64,000 nucleotides of DNA, from NCBI GenBank assembly GCA_038212215.1, contig JBBQUT010000023.1, positions 1-64,000 of the forward strand, written 5' to 3'. Shown one piece after another: positions 1-8,050 of the stretch. Every line of letters starts with the position of its first letter. Positions within the stretch are counted from its first letter, which is position 1. The translations under genes were made by a program, and so were the position numbers. This DNA is from JALZAI01 sp038212215 (GTDB lineage: Bacteria > Actinomycetota > Actinomycetes > Mycobacteriales > Jatrophihabitantaceae). The notes below the pieces were generated by a model. It worked only from the letters and a program-made list of their open reading frames with translations. It did no database searches and was not told where the DNA came from.

Positions 1-347
1 TGGAGTGGTTCCCTCGATTTCACGACGTGCCGGACTGGTACATCGACGACCGTGTAGTTGACGGCGCTCGCGTGCCCGCGCGCGTGTGGCGCGACTCCCT
101 CACCGGACTCCTCACCGCCGATCCGCCAACCGAGACGGGAACTATCAACGCACCCACTCTGATCATTTGCGGAGATAGGGACGAACTGATCCCGGTGGAG
201 GAGGAGCAGGCGCTCTCAACTGCCATCCCCGGATCCCGGCTCGTCGTTTACGAGCACACCGGTCACCTGGTCCTTTGGGAGCAGCCGGACCGAGTTGCTC
301 AAGACGCGTCTGACTTCATCGCCGACATGCCAATCCAACGCGCATAA
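1..347 (+). CDS. alpha/beta hydrolase, C-terminal part (5' truncated by window edge)
   Basis: Open from the window start in the frame that ends at the stop at 345-347, so the N-terminus lies outside the window. The visible C-terminal part has a cap-like stretch, then PTLIICGDRDELIP, which carries the usual catalytic acid (Asp) of alpha/beta hydrolases, and the late catalytic histidine in HTGHLVLWEQPD. The nucleophile elbow (GxSxG) is not in view. It is probably a soluble hydrolase of the AB_hydrolase_1/6 type; the substrate cannot be read from the fragment. The next 200 bases hold no convincing gene and the mobile-element remnants begin there. Confidence 0.85.
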   Translation, partial: EWFPRFHDVPDWYIDDRVVDGARVPARVWRDSLTGLLTADPPTETGTINAPTLIICGDRDELIPVEEEQALSTAIPGSRLVVYEHTGHLVLWEQPDRVAQDASDFIADMPIQRA

Positions 348-544
348 CGCCGATGTGTTGTCGGGATTGCCTTGACGGCACATCGCATATTCGATCTGCG
401 CTTGTCGTCGGCAGTCGGGCGTGGGTGTCGTCGGCGCTCCGCCGCGGGGTCCCGGACGATGCGTCGCCGTGGGTGGTGGCGGAAAACTGGGAGCAATCAA
501 TGTGTGAAATTGGGAGTGGTTGCTGTGTGAAATTGGGAGCATCC
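348..544. other. intergenic stretch without a convincing gene
   Basis: Short open frames cross this stretch on both strands but none has family-like sequence or a good ribosome binding site. Its only structure is a direct repeat at 501-516 and 524-539, listed separately. It separates the hydrolase from the degraded mobile elements. Confidence 0.5.
501..539. repeat. 16-bp direct repeat, two copies 23 bp apart
   Basis: TGTGTGAAATTGGGAG occurs at 501-516 and again, identically, at 524-539. It lies just before the degraded DUF4143 gene. Such short spaced direct repeats are often insertion-sequence end or transposase-binding arrays; an IstB scrap exists 3 kb away, but no link can be proven. Confidence 0.7.
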
Positions 545-1254
545 GGCCTGGAGGTCCGAGCGCAGCGACCGTGCCCGCGGCTGTGGCTGGCCAGTTACCT
601 CGACGACCTCCTCACGCGCGACGCAGCCGTCCTCGACGCGCACAAGGACCCGGCCAAGCTGCGCCGCTACCTGCACGCCATGGCGCTGAACATCGCTGGC
701 ATGCCGACCGACGCCACGCTCTATCAAGCGGCGAACGTCGATGCCAAGACCGCCGCCGGGTACGAGCAACTGCTCGAAACGTCTACGTCCTCACCCAAGT
801 CCCTGCATGGAGCAGCAACAGGTTGAGCCTGCTGGCGAAGGCGCCCAAGCGATACTTGATCGACACCGGGCTGGCCGCCGCTGCGGCGAACCTGACGCTC
901 GCCGACATCTTCGCCGACCCGGGCCTCACCGGCCGGTTCTTCGACGCCTTCGCCGCACCGCAGCTACGGCCGGAGCTCGCGCTCATGTACCCGCGTCCGG
1001 TGGCACATCACCTACGCGTCCAAGGCGGACGGCGCGAGGTCGACCTGGTCGTCGACGTAGGCGCCGGAAGGGTGGTGGCACTGGAGTTCAAGGCCGGTGC
1101 CGTACCGCGTGCCGACGACGCGAAGCACCTGTTGTGGCTGCGCGACCAGCTCGGAGCCGACTTCCTCGCCGGCGCCGTCGTCCACGCCGGACCAGGACTG
1201 TTCGAGCTCGGCGACCGCGTCTACGCCGTACCCCTGTGCGCGATGTGGTCCTAA
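545..1254 (+). pseudogene. broken AAA ATPase of the DUF4143 family
   Basis: Only the C-terminal half remains. The first piece, SYLDDLLTRD... to YEQLLE (about 590-780), matches the region after the ATPase core in AAA/DUF4143 proteins (helical segment with the winged-helix-like YQAANVDAKT). Reading then continues in another frame as VYVLTQVPAWSSN...KRYLIDTGL and the nuclease-like REVDLVVD...VALEFKAG segment to the stop at 1252-1254. The frame change falls near 775-785, and a second shift probably lies near 560-580. The Walker A/B part normally found upstream is absent. DUF4143 ATPases are often mobile or toxin-antitoxin-like accessory genes. This one cannot make a full protein. Confidence 0.75.
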
Positions 1255-1359
1255 CCTGGTCATGTACGCGCAGGCAGCAGGCCCAAGATCATCGGTGCAC
1301 CACCGTGGTGCACGCGAGCGTTGCAACCGGGACCAACCGCCAACAACTGATCACACGCT

Positions 1360-1738
1360 GCACTTCGGCCCGTCACCGGTCGAGGTGAGCACCGACCGGG
1401 CGCCGGTGTACCCGCGGGTGATCGAGGAGTTCGTCCCGGCAGCTGGACATGTCACCGAGCAGTACGCGAACAACGTCGTGGAAGCCGATCATGGCCGGCT
1501 CAAGGCTCGCCTGCGACCGATGCGCGGCCCAAACGACGGGCCTCCGCGCGCACCGTCTCGGCCGGCCACGCGTTCGTGCAAAACCTGCGCCGCGGCCACT
1601 ACGCGATCATCACCGACCTGCCATCACATGATCGGGTTCGCGTCGCGTTCGACGAACTCGCAGCTTGCCTCTGGCCCGGACAGGACGCGTCAAACTCGGC
1701 CCGGCGCGCCCGACGATCCACAACGCAACAATGCCGTT
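1360..1738 (+). pseudogene. IS6-family transposase remnant (copy 1)
   Basis: Translation from about 1360 gives VEVSTDRAPVYPRVIEE, HVTEQYANN and VEADHGRLKARLRPMRG, the DDE catalytic-domain end typical of IS6/IS26-family transposases of actinobacteria. Near 1535 the frame breaks; the rest (ASARTVSAGHAFVQNLRRGHY, then LPSHDRVRVAFDELAACL) continues in another frame. The N-terminal half and left end are missing. At 1707-1735 lies a degenerate IS6-type right terminal repeat (its complement begins GGCATTGTTGCG). A shorter sister copy lies at 3056-3358. The remnant is inactive. Confidence 0.8.
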
Positions 1739-1865
1739 AAGACCGCTCCTCAGCGGGTTCTGTCGTCACCGTCGTCAACGCCGTCCGTCTGTTGGACCTG
1801 AACGCCAATGTGGTCCACGCCGCCATCACCCTCTACGCCTGACGAATCCTGTAGCGACGCCGGAG

Positions 1866-2279
1866 TTAGGAACCACTGACGGTTGATACGGCAGAAATGA
1901 TCAGAATTGCCGGTATCAAAGCGATGATTCCGAGCACAAGTCCCGCAACGGCGAGACCTATTCCAGCGCCGGACTTACGCCCGCTCGCAATGCCGACTCC
2001 ACCGAGAATAATCCCGAGCACCGCGAGAACGATGCCAAGGCCGGGGACCCAGCAAAAGATCAAGCCGAGAAGGCCGGTGACAAAACCGGCTACGCCAAGG
2101 CCATTGCTCGCACCGTGTTGCACGATGACCTGCTGCACGGTCTGGCCGTACTGGGGCGGGTACTGATATTGCTGCTCGTACTGCTGCTGCGGCTGCTCAT
2201 AAGGTGCCGGATCGCTCCCCGGGACCTGGTGACGGCCGGTCGGGCTCCAGCCCCCACTACCAGACTGCGTCATCCTCAC
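1866..2279 (-). CDS. DUF4190-type small membrane protein with Pro/Gln-rich N-terminus
   Basis: About 135-137 aa. Residues 1-60 are hydrophilic and rich in P, Q and Y (QQQYEQQYQYPPQYGQ), followed by two hydrophobic, glycine-rich helices (LGVAGFVTGLLGLIFCW and GIGLAVAGLVLGIIALIP) separated by a short basic turn (SGRKSG). This is the layout of the DUF4190 membrane proteins common in actinobacteria, whose function is unknown. Start is ATG at 2279 or, two codons later, ATG at 2273. The gene is intact although it sits between degraded mobile elements on the opposite strand, so it is probably a resident gene around which the insertions accumulated. Confidence 0.75.
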   Translation of the reverse strand: MRMTQSGSGGWSPTGRHQVPGSDPAPYEQPQQQYEQQYQYPPQYGQTVQQVIVQHGASNGLGVAGFVTGLLGLIFCWVPGLGIVLAVLGIILGGVGIASGRKSGAGIGLAVAGLVLGIIALIPAILIISAVSTVSGS

Positions 2280-2334
2280 ACCCGGCTCATGAGAACGGTG
2301 ACGAGGTACGGGCCGACCTCGTTTCCGCTAGTAG

Positions 2335-2619
2335 GATCACCCGATCCGAGGTGCACTGGTCACGCCAGCGCTCAAAGCTGGCGACCATGCCAGCATCATC
2401 GTTGCTCTGCCCAATGGTCCACTCGAACTCGCTCACTACGACGCTGGACTGATCGGAGAGACACCTGGCATGTTAAGGGACGCGATCGTCCACGTCGCCG
2501 ACGAGGACATCGACTTTCTCACCAAGCACGTGACGGGCGCCGAAGTGGTACCCGCCGGAAACAAGGACCCGGGCCGTGTGAGCTTGTGGCCGACCATTTG
2601 GCCGTCACCGGGACGCTGA
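2335..2619 (+). pseudogene. unrecognised coding-like fragment without a start
   Basis: From the stop at 2332-2334 to the stop at 2617-2619 one frame stays open and reads like real protein (LPNGPLELAHYDAGL, then RDAIVHVADEDIDF), but there is no plausible start or ribosome binding site and no family is recognised. It runs into the IS110 remnant. It may be a scrap of a resident gene cut by the insertion, or chance. Confidence 0.25.
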
Positions 2620-3045
2620 GATCTACACCAGCCAACCCGGTCTCGGTGTCATCCTCGCAGCCCGGGTCTTGGCCGAGTTCGGCGATGACGGCGACGGCTT
2701 CGGCGATGACGGCGACGGCTTCGGCGATGCCAAGGCACGCAAGAACTACGCCGGCACCTTTTCCGATCACCCGTGCCTCAGGCACCCGCAAGATCGTGCT
2801 CGCCGGTTCGCCCGCAACGCACGTCTTGGCGACGCCGTCCAGCAGTGGGCATTCGGCTCGCTGAAAGGATCACCCGGCGCGCGCGCCTATTGCGACGCGC
2901 TTCGAGGCGCGAAGCATCGGACACCGGCCGCTTGCGCCAGCTCGCCAACCGCCTCGTCGGCATCCTGCACGGCCGCCTGAAAACCGGCATCCTCTACGAC
3001 GAAACGACCGCCTGGGCGCACCATCGAACCGCTGCTGCTTGACAT
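2570..3045 (+). pseudogene. IS110-family transposase remnant (C-terminal part)
   Basis: Pieces in three frames line up with the C-terminal (Tnp_IS116/IS110) domain: IYTSQPGLGVIL and VLAEFGDD (2615-2690), DAKARKNYAGT, ITRASGTRKIVLA, RFARNARLGDAVQQWAF and SPGARAYCD, then LANRLVGILHGRLKTG and YDETTAWAH ending near 3042. Several frameshifts separate the pieces, and a 21-bp unit at 2680-2700 is duplicated at 2701-2721 inside it. The N-terminal DEDD catalytic half is missing. It is an inactive relic, immediately followed by the IS6-type element. Confidence 0.75.
2680..2721 (+). repeat. 21-bp tandem duplication inside the IS110 remnant
   Basis: CGGCGATGACGGCGACGGCTT is repeated head to tail (2680-2700, 2701-2721), with a partial third copy (CGGCGATGCC) after it. 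It adds seven codons (GDDGDGF) in frame to the relic, a slippage-type change consistent with loss of selection. Confidence 0.85.
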
Positions 3046-3055
3046 CGAAAACCTG

Positions 3056-3358
3056 GGCTGTCTGTTGCGTTGACGATGGTCGGGCGCGTCGGGCGGAGTT
3101 GGACGCCGATCATGGTTGCCTCAAAGCTCGGCTGCGACTTATGCGCGGACTCAAACGACTGGCCTCCGCGCGCTCCATCTCGGCCTGGCACGCGTTCGTG
3201 CAGAGCCTTCGCCGCGGCCACTACGAACGCACCGGCGACCTGCCATCACATGATCGGGTTCGCATCGCGTTCGACCAAAGTCGAAGCCTGCCTCTGACTC
3301 GGACATTGCGCCGTTCAACTCGCCCGGCACGCCCGACCATCGTCAACGCAACAGTGCC
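3056..3358 (+). mobile_element. internally deleted IS6-family element with both terminal repeats (MITE-like)
   Basis: A perfect 25-bp inverted repeat bounds it: 3062-3086 (reading CTGTTGCGTTGACGATGGTC...) and 3330-3354 on the other strand. The outer right end reads GGCACTGTTGCG in complement, the well-known start of IS6/IS26-family ends. Between them only the last ~85 codons of the transposase remain (DADHGCLKARLRLMRGLKR, HAFVQSLRRGHYE, LPSHDRVRIAFD). The left end is joined straight to the C-terminal coding part, so the promoter, N-terminus and first catalytic residues are deleted. At about 300 bp it could move only if a full relative acts in trans. Confidence 0.8.
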
Positions 3359-3470
3359 GTAGCGCTGCGTTGCCGCCTCGCGCACTGCCATGCCGGCAGG
3401 CAACAGGACCGCGGCGTCCAGCCCGAATAGTCCATTCAAGATCGTTTGCGACTGTTCGATGGGGCAGGTA

Positions 3471-3599
3471 ATGACGACCCCGCCGACCGAAAAGGCCCCC
3501 ATGCGGCGGCGGCCGAGCACGGCCTTCCTCATCACGCTGCTCGCGATCGCTATCGCGCTCGGCGGCTTGTTTGCGCGCGCCACGATGTCGGACTCGTAG
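3471..3599 (+). CDS. possible tiny membrane protein, doubtful
   Basis: An ATG at 3471 opens a 42-codon frame: a charged start (MTTPPTEKAPMRRR), then one hydrophobic helix (AFLITLLAIAIALGGLFA). The same frame continues past its stop with TDKSFDTTFCQQYPDDPSC, which looks protein-like. It may therefore be the start of a longer secreted protein cut by a nonsense mutation. No family is recognised and the context is decayed. Confidence 0.25.
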   Translation: MTTPPTEKAPMRRRPSTAFLITLLAIAIALGGLFARATMSDS

Positions 3600-3714
3600 A
3601 CCGACAAGTCGTTCGACACAACGTTCTGCCAGCAGTACCCGGACGACCCCAGCTGCCGACCATTTCGCGCCAGACGACCGGACGGCCGTGTGTGGAGGCC
3701 AGCAACGAGCCCCT

Positions 3715-3862
3715 GCGACGATGTGGACGCGGTCCTCGTGGTTGGCTGGAAGCGGCACGGCGTCCGGGCGATCCGGCCCGCGACGCCGGCTGGACCCATG
3801 AGGAGTACCTGGCCGGGGAAGCGCCCGTGCGCCGACCGTCTCGCAGTGGCGTCAAGCACTGA
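3715..3862 (+). pseudogene. IstB-like (IS21 family ATPase) scrap
   Basis: The frame ending at the stop at 3860-3862 contains RDAGWTHEEYLAGEAPVRR, close to the N-terminal HEEYLA segment of IS21-family IstB helper ATPases. Nothing of the Walker motifs is present. Its end overlaps by 11 bases the 3' end of the MFS gene on the opposite strand. It is one more member of the 0.5-3.9 kb cluster of mobile-element relics. Confidence 0.45.
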
Positions 3863-5396
3863 TCAGCGTCGCGGGCGTGGCTGTCGTCGTGTTGGCGTTG
3901 AGACGGCCGGGTAGCGCCGAAGCCGCAAGGGCGCCGAGCGCGCAGATCGATGCGGCGACGATGCACGCGATGTGGAAACCGCTCAGGAACGACGCCTGCA
4001 CCCCGTCAAGCAGTGGGCGCTGGGCGTTGGCCGGAGCCGCACCGACGATGTGCAGCGCCGCAGCGAGCGAGTTCTTCGCGGAGTCGACGACCGAGCCGGG
4101 CAGGGCGGCGAACGACGTCCCGCTCAGGTGCTTGGCGTAAAGCGAGGTGAAGATGCTGCCCAGGACGGCGACGCCCAGCGTCCCGCCCGCCTCTCGCGTC
4201 GCATCGTTAACCGCGGATCCGACGCCGGCCTTGGCCGGTGGCAGCACCGACAGGATCGACTCGGTCGCGGGCGCAGTGGTCATCCCCAGGCCGAAGCCCA
4301 TCAGGATCATCTGGCCGACGATCCGTCCGTAGGACATGAAGGTGGGCGACACCGAGATCCAGGCGAAGGACGCGGCGAGTAGCAGCAGTCCGGTCATGAC
4401 GACGATGCGGGTGCCGACGCGCGTGGCGACCGCGACGCCGATGACCGACCCGAGGGCGATGGTGATGGCGACGGGCAGGATCCGCGCGCCGGTCGACAGC
4501 GAGCCGTAGCCGCGGATGAACTGGAAGTACTGGGTGACCAGGAAGATGAAGCCGAACAGCGCGAAGAACGCGATCGTTACAGCGGCACTCGCGGCCGAGA
4601 AGGCCGGGCGGCGGAACAGCGACACGTCGATCATCGGCTGCTGCTTGCCCCGCTCGACCAGGACGAATGCGACGGCGAGGATGGCTGCACCCGCGAATCC
4701 GGCCAGGGTGATCAGCGCGGTCCAGCCCCGTCCCGATGCCTCGATGATCGTGTAGACGAGCAGGCCGATCGCGGCCGAGGACAGCACGAGGCCGACGGGG
4801 TCGAGGCGTGCCTGGCCGGGATCGCTCGACTCGGGAACCCAGCGCAGCGTGGCGATCAGGGCGAGGACGGCGACGGGGACGAGGGCCAGGAAGACCGAGG
4901 TCCAACCGAAGTGCGCGAGCAGGATGCCGCCGGTGATCGGCCCGACGGCGACGCCGATGCCCGTCACCGCGCCCCATAGCCCGATCGCCTTCGCGCGCTC
5001 GGCGCGGTCGGCGAAAGTGTTGGTGATGATCGACAGCGTCGTCGGGAAGATGATTGCCGCGAACGCCCCCATCACGAAGCGCACGACGACCAGCGCCCCG
5101 GACGACTGCATGGCAGCGCCGATGCCCGAGGCGGCCGCGAACCCGCCGAGGCCGATGAGCAGCGCCGGGCGCCGGCCGAACCGGTCACCGAGCGAGCCCG
5201 CGGTCAGCACCAGCGCGGCGAAGGCCAGGTTGTAGCCGTCCACGATCCACTGCAGGTCGCGGGTGGTGGCGTGCAACTGCCGACCGAGGTCGGGCAGGGC
5301 CACGTTGACGATCGTCGTGTCCAGGTTGATTGCGAAGGCGGCGAGACACACCGTCGCAAGGACCAGGTAGCGCTGGCGGGTCGACAGTGCGTTCAT
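3852..5396 (-). CDS. MFS drug exporter, DHA2-like (14-helix type)
   Basis: 514 aa from the ATG at 5396, preceded by GGAGG seven bases upstream. Helix 1 (YLVLATVCLAAFAINLD) is followed by the DHA2 hallmark TTIVNVALPDLG, and the loop 2-3 motif GSLGDRFGRRP is intact. Length and hydrophobic spans fit the 14-helix EmrB/QacA-type proton antiporters that export toxic organic compounds. It diverges from a TetR regulator with 79 bases between the starts, the classic self-regulated exporter arrangement; palindromic sites lie in that gap. An upstream in-frame ATG at 5477 would run through the gap and is unlikely. Confidence 0.9.
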   Translation of the reverse strand: MNALSTRQRYLVLATVCLAAFAINLDTTIVNVALPDLGRQLHATTRDLQWIVDGYNLAFAALVLTAGSLGDRFGRRPALLIGLGGFAAASGIGAAMQSSGALVVVRFVMGAFAAIIFPTTLSIITNTFADRAERAKAIGLWGAVTGIGVAVGPITGGILLAHFGWTSVFLALVPVAVLALIATLRWVPESSDPGQARLDPVGLVLSSAAIGLLVYTIIEASGRGWTALITLAGFAGAAILAVAFVLVERGKQQPMIDVSLFRRPAFSAASAAVTIAFFALFGFIFLVTQYFQFIRGYGSLSTGARILPVAITIALGSVIGVAVATRVGTRIVVMTGLLLLAASFAWISVSPTFMSYGRIVGQMILMGFGLGMTTAPATESILSVLPPAKAGVGSAVNDATREAGGTLGVAVLGSIFTSLYAKHLSGTSFAALPGSVVDSAKNSLAAALHIVGAAPANAQRPLLDGVQASFLSGFHIACIVAASICALGALAASALPGRLNANTTTATPATLISA

Positions 5397-5420
5397 TGCA
5401 GTCCTCCACCGCAGGTTCGG

Positions 5421-5478
5421 CATGTTGACAACGCCAACATTGACCACGATGCCACGCACGGTGGACACTGTCAACATG
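5421..5478. promoter_or_regulatory. candidate TetR operator between the divergent MFS and TetR genes
   Basis: Two palindromic signals are visible. ATGTTG-N7-CAACAT lies at 5422-5440. A longer pair, CATGTTGACA at 5421-5430 and TGTCAACATG at 5469-5478, is perfectly inverted and ends on the TetR start codon. Binding there would block both promoters. No binding data; inference from position and symmetry. Confidence 0.55.
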
Positions 5479-6108
5479 ACTCGCGAGCAGACCTCGGCCG
5501 GTCGCTATCACCACGGCGATCTGCGCACCGCCCTGATCGCGAGCGCGCTCGAACTGGCCCGGACCGGCGGGCCCGAGGCGGTTGTGCTGAGGGCGGTGAG
5601 CCGGGAGGCAGGTGTGTCACACAATGCCGCCTACCGGCACTTCGTCGATCAGAAGGATCTGCTCGCGGCGGTGGCCGAGCGGTGCGTGCAACACCTCGGC
5701 GCGCTGATGCTCGCCCGCACGGCTGCGGTGCGCACCCGGGGCGCCGAAGCACGGGCCTGGGCGCGGTTGGACGCGATTGGCCGGGCCTACATCGAGTTCG
5801 CGCGGACCGAGCCGGGCTGGTTCCGCACCGCCTTCGCCGACGCGATCAAGCACGGCGCGCTCGCGTCCGCCGTCCCGCCGGACGGGCCGGGCGACAACCC
5901 CTATCTGCTGCTCAACGCCCGACTCGACGAGCTCGTCGAGGTCGGCGCAATCCCGGCCGAACGACGTCCAGGTGCCGAGCTCGCAGCCTGGTCGATGGTG
6001 CACGGCCTGTCCTGCCTGCTCGTCGACGGACCGTTGCGGTCGCTGCCCGATGCAGACGTCCAACACGCCATCACAACCGTGCTCGGCGTCGTCAGCCGCG
6101 GTTTGTGA
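5476..6108 (+). CDS. TetR/AcrR family transcriptional regulator
   Basis: 210 aa from the ATG at 5476. The N-terminal helix-turn-helix (residues about 12-57) includes YHHGDLRTALIASALELA, VSREAGVSHNAAYRHF and the DQKDLL segment; the rest is an all-helical ligand-binding domain with the C-terminal WSMVHGLSCLLVDGPL typical of the WHG-type TetR C-terminal domain. It faces the MFS exporter and very probably represses it and itself until a substrate binds. An upstream in-frame start at 5422 would place the operator inside the gene, so the shorter form is chosen. The palindrome arm covers the start codon. Confidence 0.9.
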   Translation: MTREQTSAGRYHHGDLRTALIASALELARTGGPEAVVLRAVSREAGVSHNAAYRHFVDQKDLLAAVAERCVQHLGALMLARTAAVRTRGAEARAWARLDAIGRAYIEFARTEPGWFRTAFADAIKHGALASAVPPDGPGDNPYLLLNARLDELVEVGAIPAERRPGAELAAWSMVHGLSCLLVDGPLRSLPDADVQHAITTVLGVVSRGL

Positions 6109-6325
6109 TGAGGTCCAGGCGACCGAGGCACGGCGTTCGTCGAGTCCAGCAGCACCTAGGCACGGTTGCGGGCCGAGCCCAATGCGAGACGATGCGGCGG
6201 TGCCGTTGAGCGTCAGACACGAACCAGGCGCGCCACTTTCGGGCGAGCTCTATCGGATGCCTTGCAAATAGGTCTAACGTCCGGCTGACCTCCTGCACGG
6301 GGGATTGCGAGAATCGGAGTCGACG

Positions 6326-6718
6326 ATGGGGTCTGACGAGAATGCCGAGCTGGTACGGCGCGGGTACGCGGCTTTCAGCGCAGGCGACATGGCAACGCTG
6401 AACGAGCTGTTCGCTGATGACGCTGTGTGGCACGTCCCGGGCAACAATTCGATGTCGGGCGCGAAGAAGGGACGCGAGGCCATCATGGCTTTCTTCGGCG
6501 AGCTCATGACTGGCACCGGCGGCACCGCGACGAGCACCCTGCAGGAGGTGATCGGTGGAGAGGACCACACGATTGGTCGCCATCGCAACCACGCCGAGCG
6601 CAACGGCAAGGTGAACGATCAGGACTCGGTGCTGGTGTTCACGATCCGAGACGGACGCGTTGCCGAGGTGCAAGAGTTCCAGGAGGACACAGCGCTCTCG
6701 GACGATTTCTGGGCCTAG
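6326..6718 (+). CDS. SnoaL-like / NTF2-fold protein
   Basis: 130 aa from the ATG at 6326 (GGAG seven bases upstream). The fold signature is clear: NAELVRRGYAAFSAGDMATL, LFADDAVWHVPG, the GREAIMAFF helix, and the C-terminal strand IRDGRVAEVQEFQED. These one-domain cone-shaped proteins include ketosteroid isomerases, polyketide cyclases and many of unknown role. No partner enzyme lies beside it, so the substrate is unknown. It stands alone between the TetR gene and the convergent DUF480 gene. Confidence 0.8.
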   Translation: MGSDENAELVRRGYAAFSAGDMATLNELFADDAVWHVPGNNSMSGAKKGREAIMAFFGELMTGTGGTATSTLQEVIGGEDHTIGRHRNHAERNGKVNDQDSVLVFTIRDGRVAEVQEFQEDTALSDDFWA

Positions 6719-6795
6719 CGACTCGCCAACGTCGGCAAGGGCCCGCGACCGACAAACGGGTGGACTTCGGTTCTGCCTACGGACCGTTCTAGCGG

Positions 6796-8004
6796 CTACG
6801 GCTTGCGGGCGAGAACGTAGAGGCGCTGGGTGGTCTCCCCGCGCGAGGTGAACGGCCCGCGGTGGTACCACTCGACGTCGAGCAGGCCGGCTCGCTCGAC
6901 GGCAGTGACAATGTCGGCGGGATCGTGCAACACGAAATCAAGCTCGACCGACTGACCGAGCCAGTCGGTGACTGTGCGAACCTCGGCGCCGGTGTGCAGG
7001 GCGAGCACGAGCCAGCCGTTCGTGTGCAGCGGCCGAACCAGCGACTCGATCGCCTCCGGCAGTTCGGACGCCGCGAGATGGATGAGTGAGTACCACGCGA
7101 GCACGGCGCCCCAACCGTCGTGGGTCGTGGGGCGCATCAACCGGCGCAGGTCGCCTACCTGGTAGCTGATGCCCGGGTGGCGGCGGCGGGCCTCGTCCAC
7201 CATCTCCGGCGAAAGATCGAGACCGGTGGCGTCCGCCCCGGCCCCGGCCAGGAACGCGGCGACATGCCCCGGTCCCGTACCGACCTCGATCATTGGCGCG
7301 CCGTCGGACAATGCAACCACCCGGCGCAGCAACCACGATTCGAATGGCAGGCCGGCGAGCTCATCGCTGAATTGCTCGGCATAGGACGCAGCGACGGTGG
7401 CGTACGCCACGCGGAGCTTGTCATCGCGCGCCTCGGGCCCGGCGTCGAGCACCGACTCGCGGTCGACCGGCATCGGACTCGTCATGACCTCGCTCGACTC
7501 GACCGGGCCGAGCAGGTGGATCCAACGGCTGTCCTGCTGACCGGGCTGGCGCGGAAGTTCGCGAACCGTCGCCGCCTCGGCACCGGCCATGCGAGCAAGG
7601 CAGCCCTCGACCTCGGCGCGGTCGGCGAAGCGGTGCAGCCGCTCGGCGCGGGTCTTGAGCGCTCCGGCCGGCTGCGGCCCGCGCAGCAACAGGACTGTCA
7701 GCAGCGCCCGCTCGTCCGGCGCGATCGCGCGTCGCTGTGCGAATGTCTGGACATACTTCACCGTGCGGCTTCCGGCGCCCTGCCACGTGAGCGCAACGAG
7801 TTCCTTGTCCTTGAGCGCGCGCAGCGTTCGATGGACCAGTTCCTCGTCGTAGGCGACGACCGGTTCTCGACTGCTGGTCTGGTTGCAGGCGGTGCGCACG
7901 GAATTGATGCTCATCGGATACGACGCTGGGACGGTGATCTCCTTCTCCAGCAGGCTGCCCAGCACGCGTTGTTCAGCGGCATCGAGGACCGGTAGATCTG
8001 CCAC
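6796..8004 (-). CDS. DUF480 (YceH-like) protein fused to a SAM-dependent methyltransferase
   Basis: 402 aa. Residues 1 to about 170 are a complete DUF480/YceH domain, a tandem winged-helix fold, with the hallmark LGSLLEKEITVPASYPMS, CNQTSSREPV and LLLRGPQPAGALKTR. Residues about 190-402 are a class I methyltransferase: YAEQFSDELAGLPF, glycine-rich IEVGTGPGHVAAFL, acidic GLDLSPEMVDEAR and an AWYSLIHL stretch. The linker near residue 172 contains MTSPMPVD, a possible internal start. DUF480 alone is about 210 aa in enterobacteria. The fusion suggests that a DNA- or nucleic-acid-binding module steers or senses a methyl transfer; the substrate is unknown. GTG start seven bases after a TAGCCT box, so probably leaderless. 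Confidence 0.85.
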   Translation of the reverse strand: MADLPVLDAAEQRVLGSLLEKEITVPASYPMSINSVRTACNQTSSREPVVAYDEELVHRTLRALKDKELVALTWQGAGSRTVKYVQTFAQRRAIAPDERALLTVLLLRGPQPAGALKTRAERLHRFADRAEVEGCLARMAGAEAATVRELPRQPGQQDSRWIHLLGPVESSEVMTSPMPVDRESVLDAGPEARDDKLRVAYATVAASYAEQFSDELAGLPFESWLLRRVVALSDGAPMIEVGTGPGHVAAFLAGAGADATGLDLSPEMVDEARRRHPGISYQVGDLRRLMRPTTHDGWGAVLAWYSLIHLAASELPEAIESLVRPLHTNGWLVLALHTGAEVRTVTDWLGQSVELDFVLHDPADIVTAVERAGLLDVEWYHRGPFTSRGETTQRLYVLARKP

Positions 8005-8011
8005 GCCGCTG

Positions 8012-8017
8012 AGGCTA
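8012..8017 (-). promoter_or_regulatory. -10 box of a leaderless promoter (DUF480-methyltransferase gene)
   Basis: TAGCCT on the minus strand, seven bases before the GTG at 8004, with no Shine-Dalgarno sequence. Confidence 0.55.
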
Positions 8018-8050
8018 GCCGAGCGGTCGCAACGGGGCCCATCATGCGAG

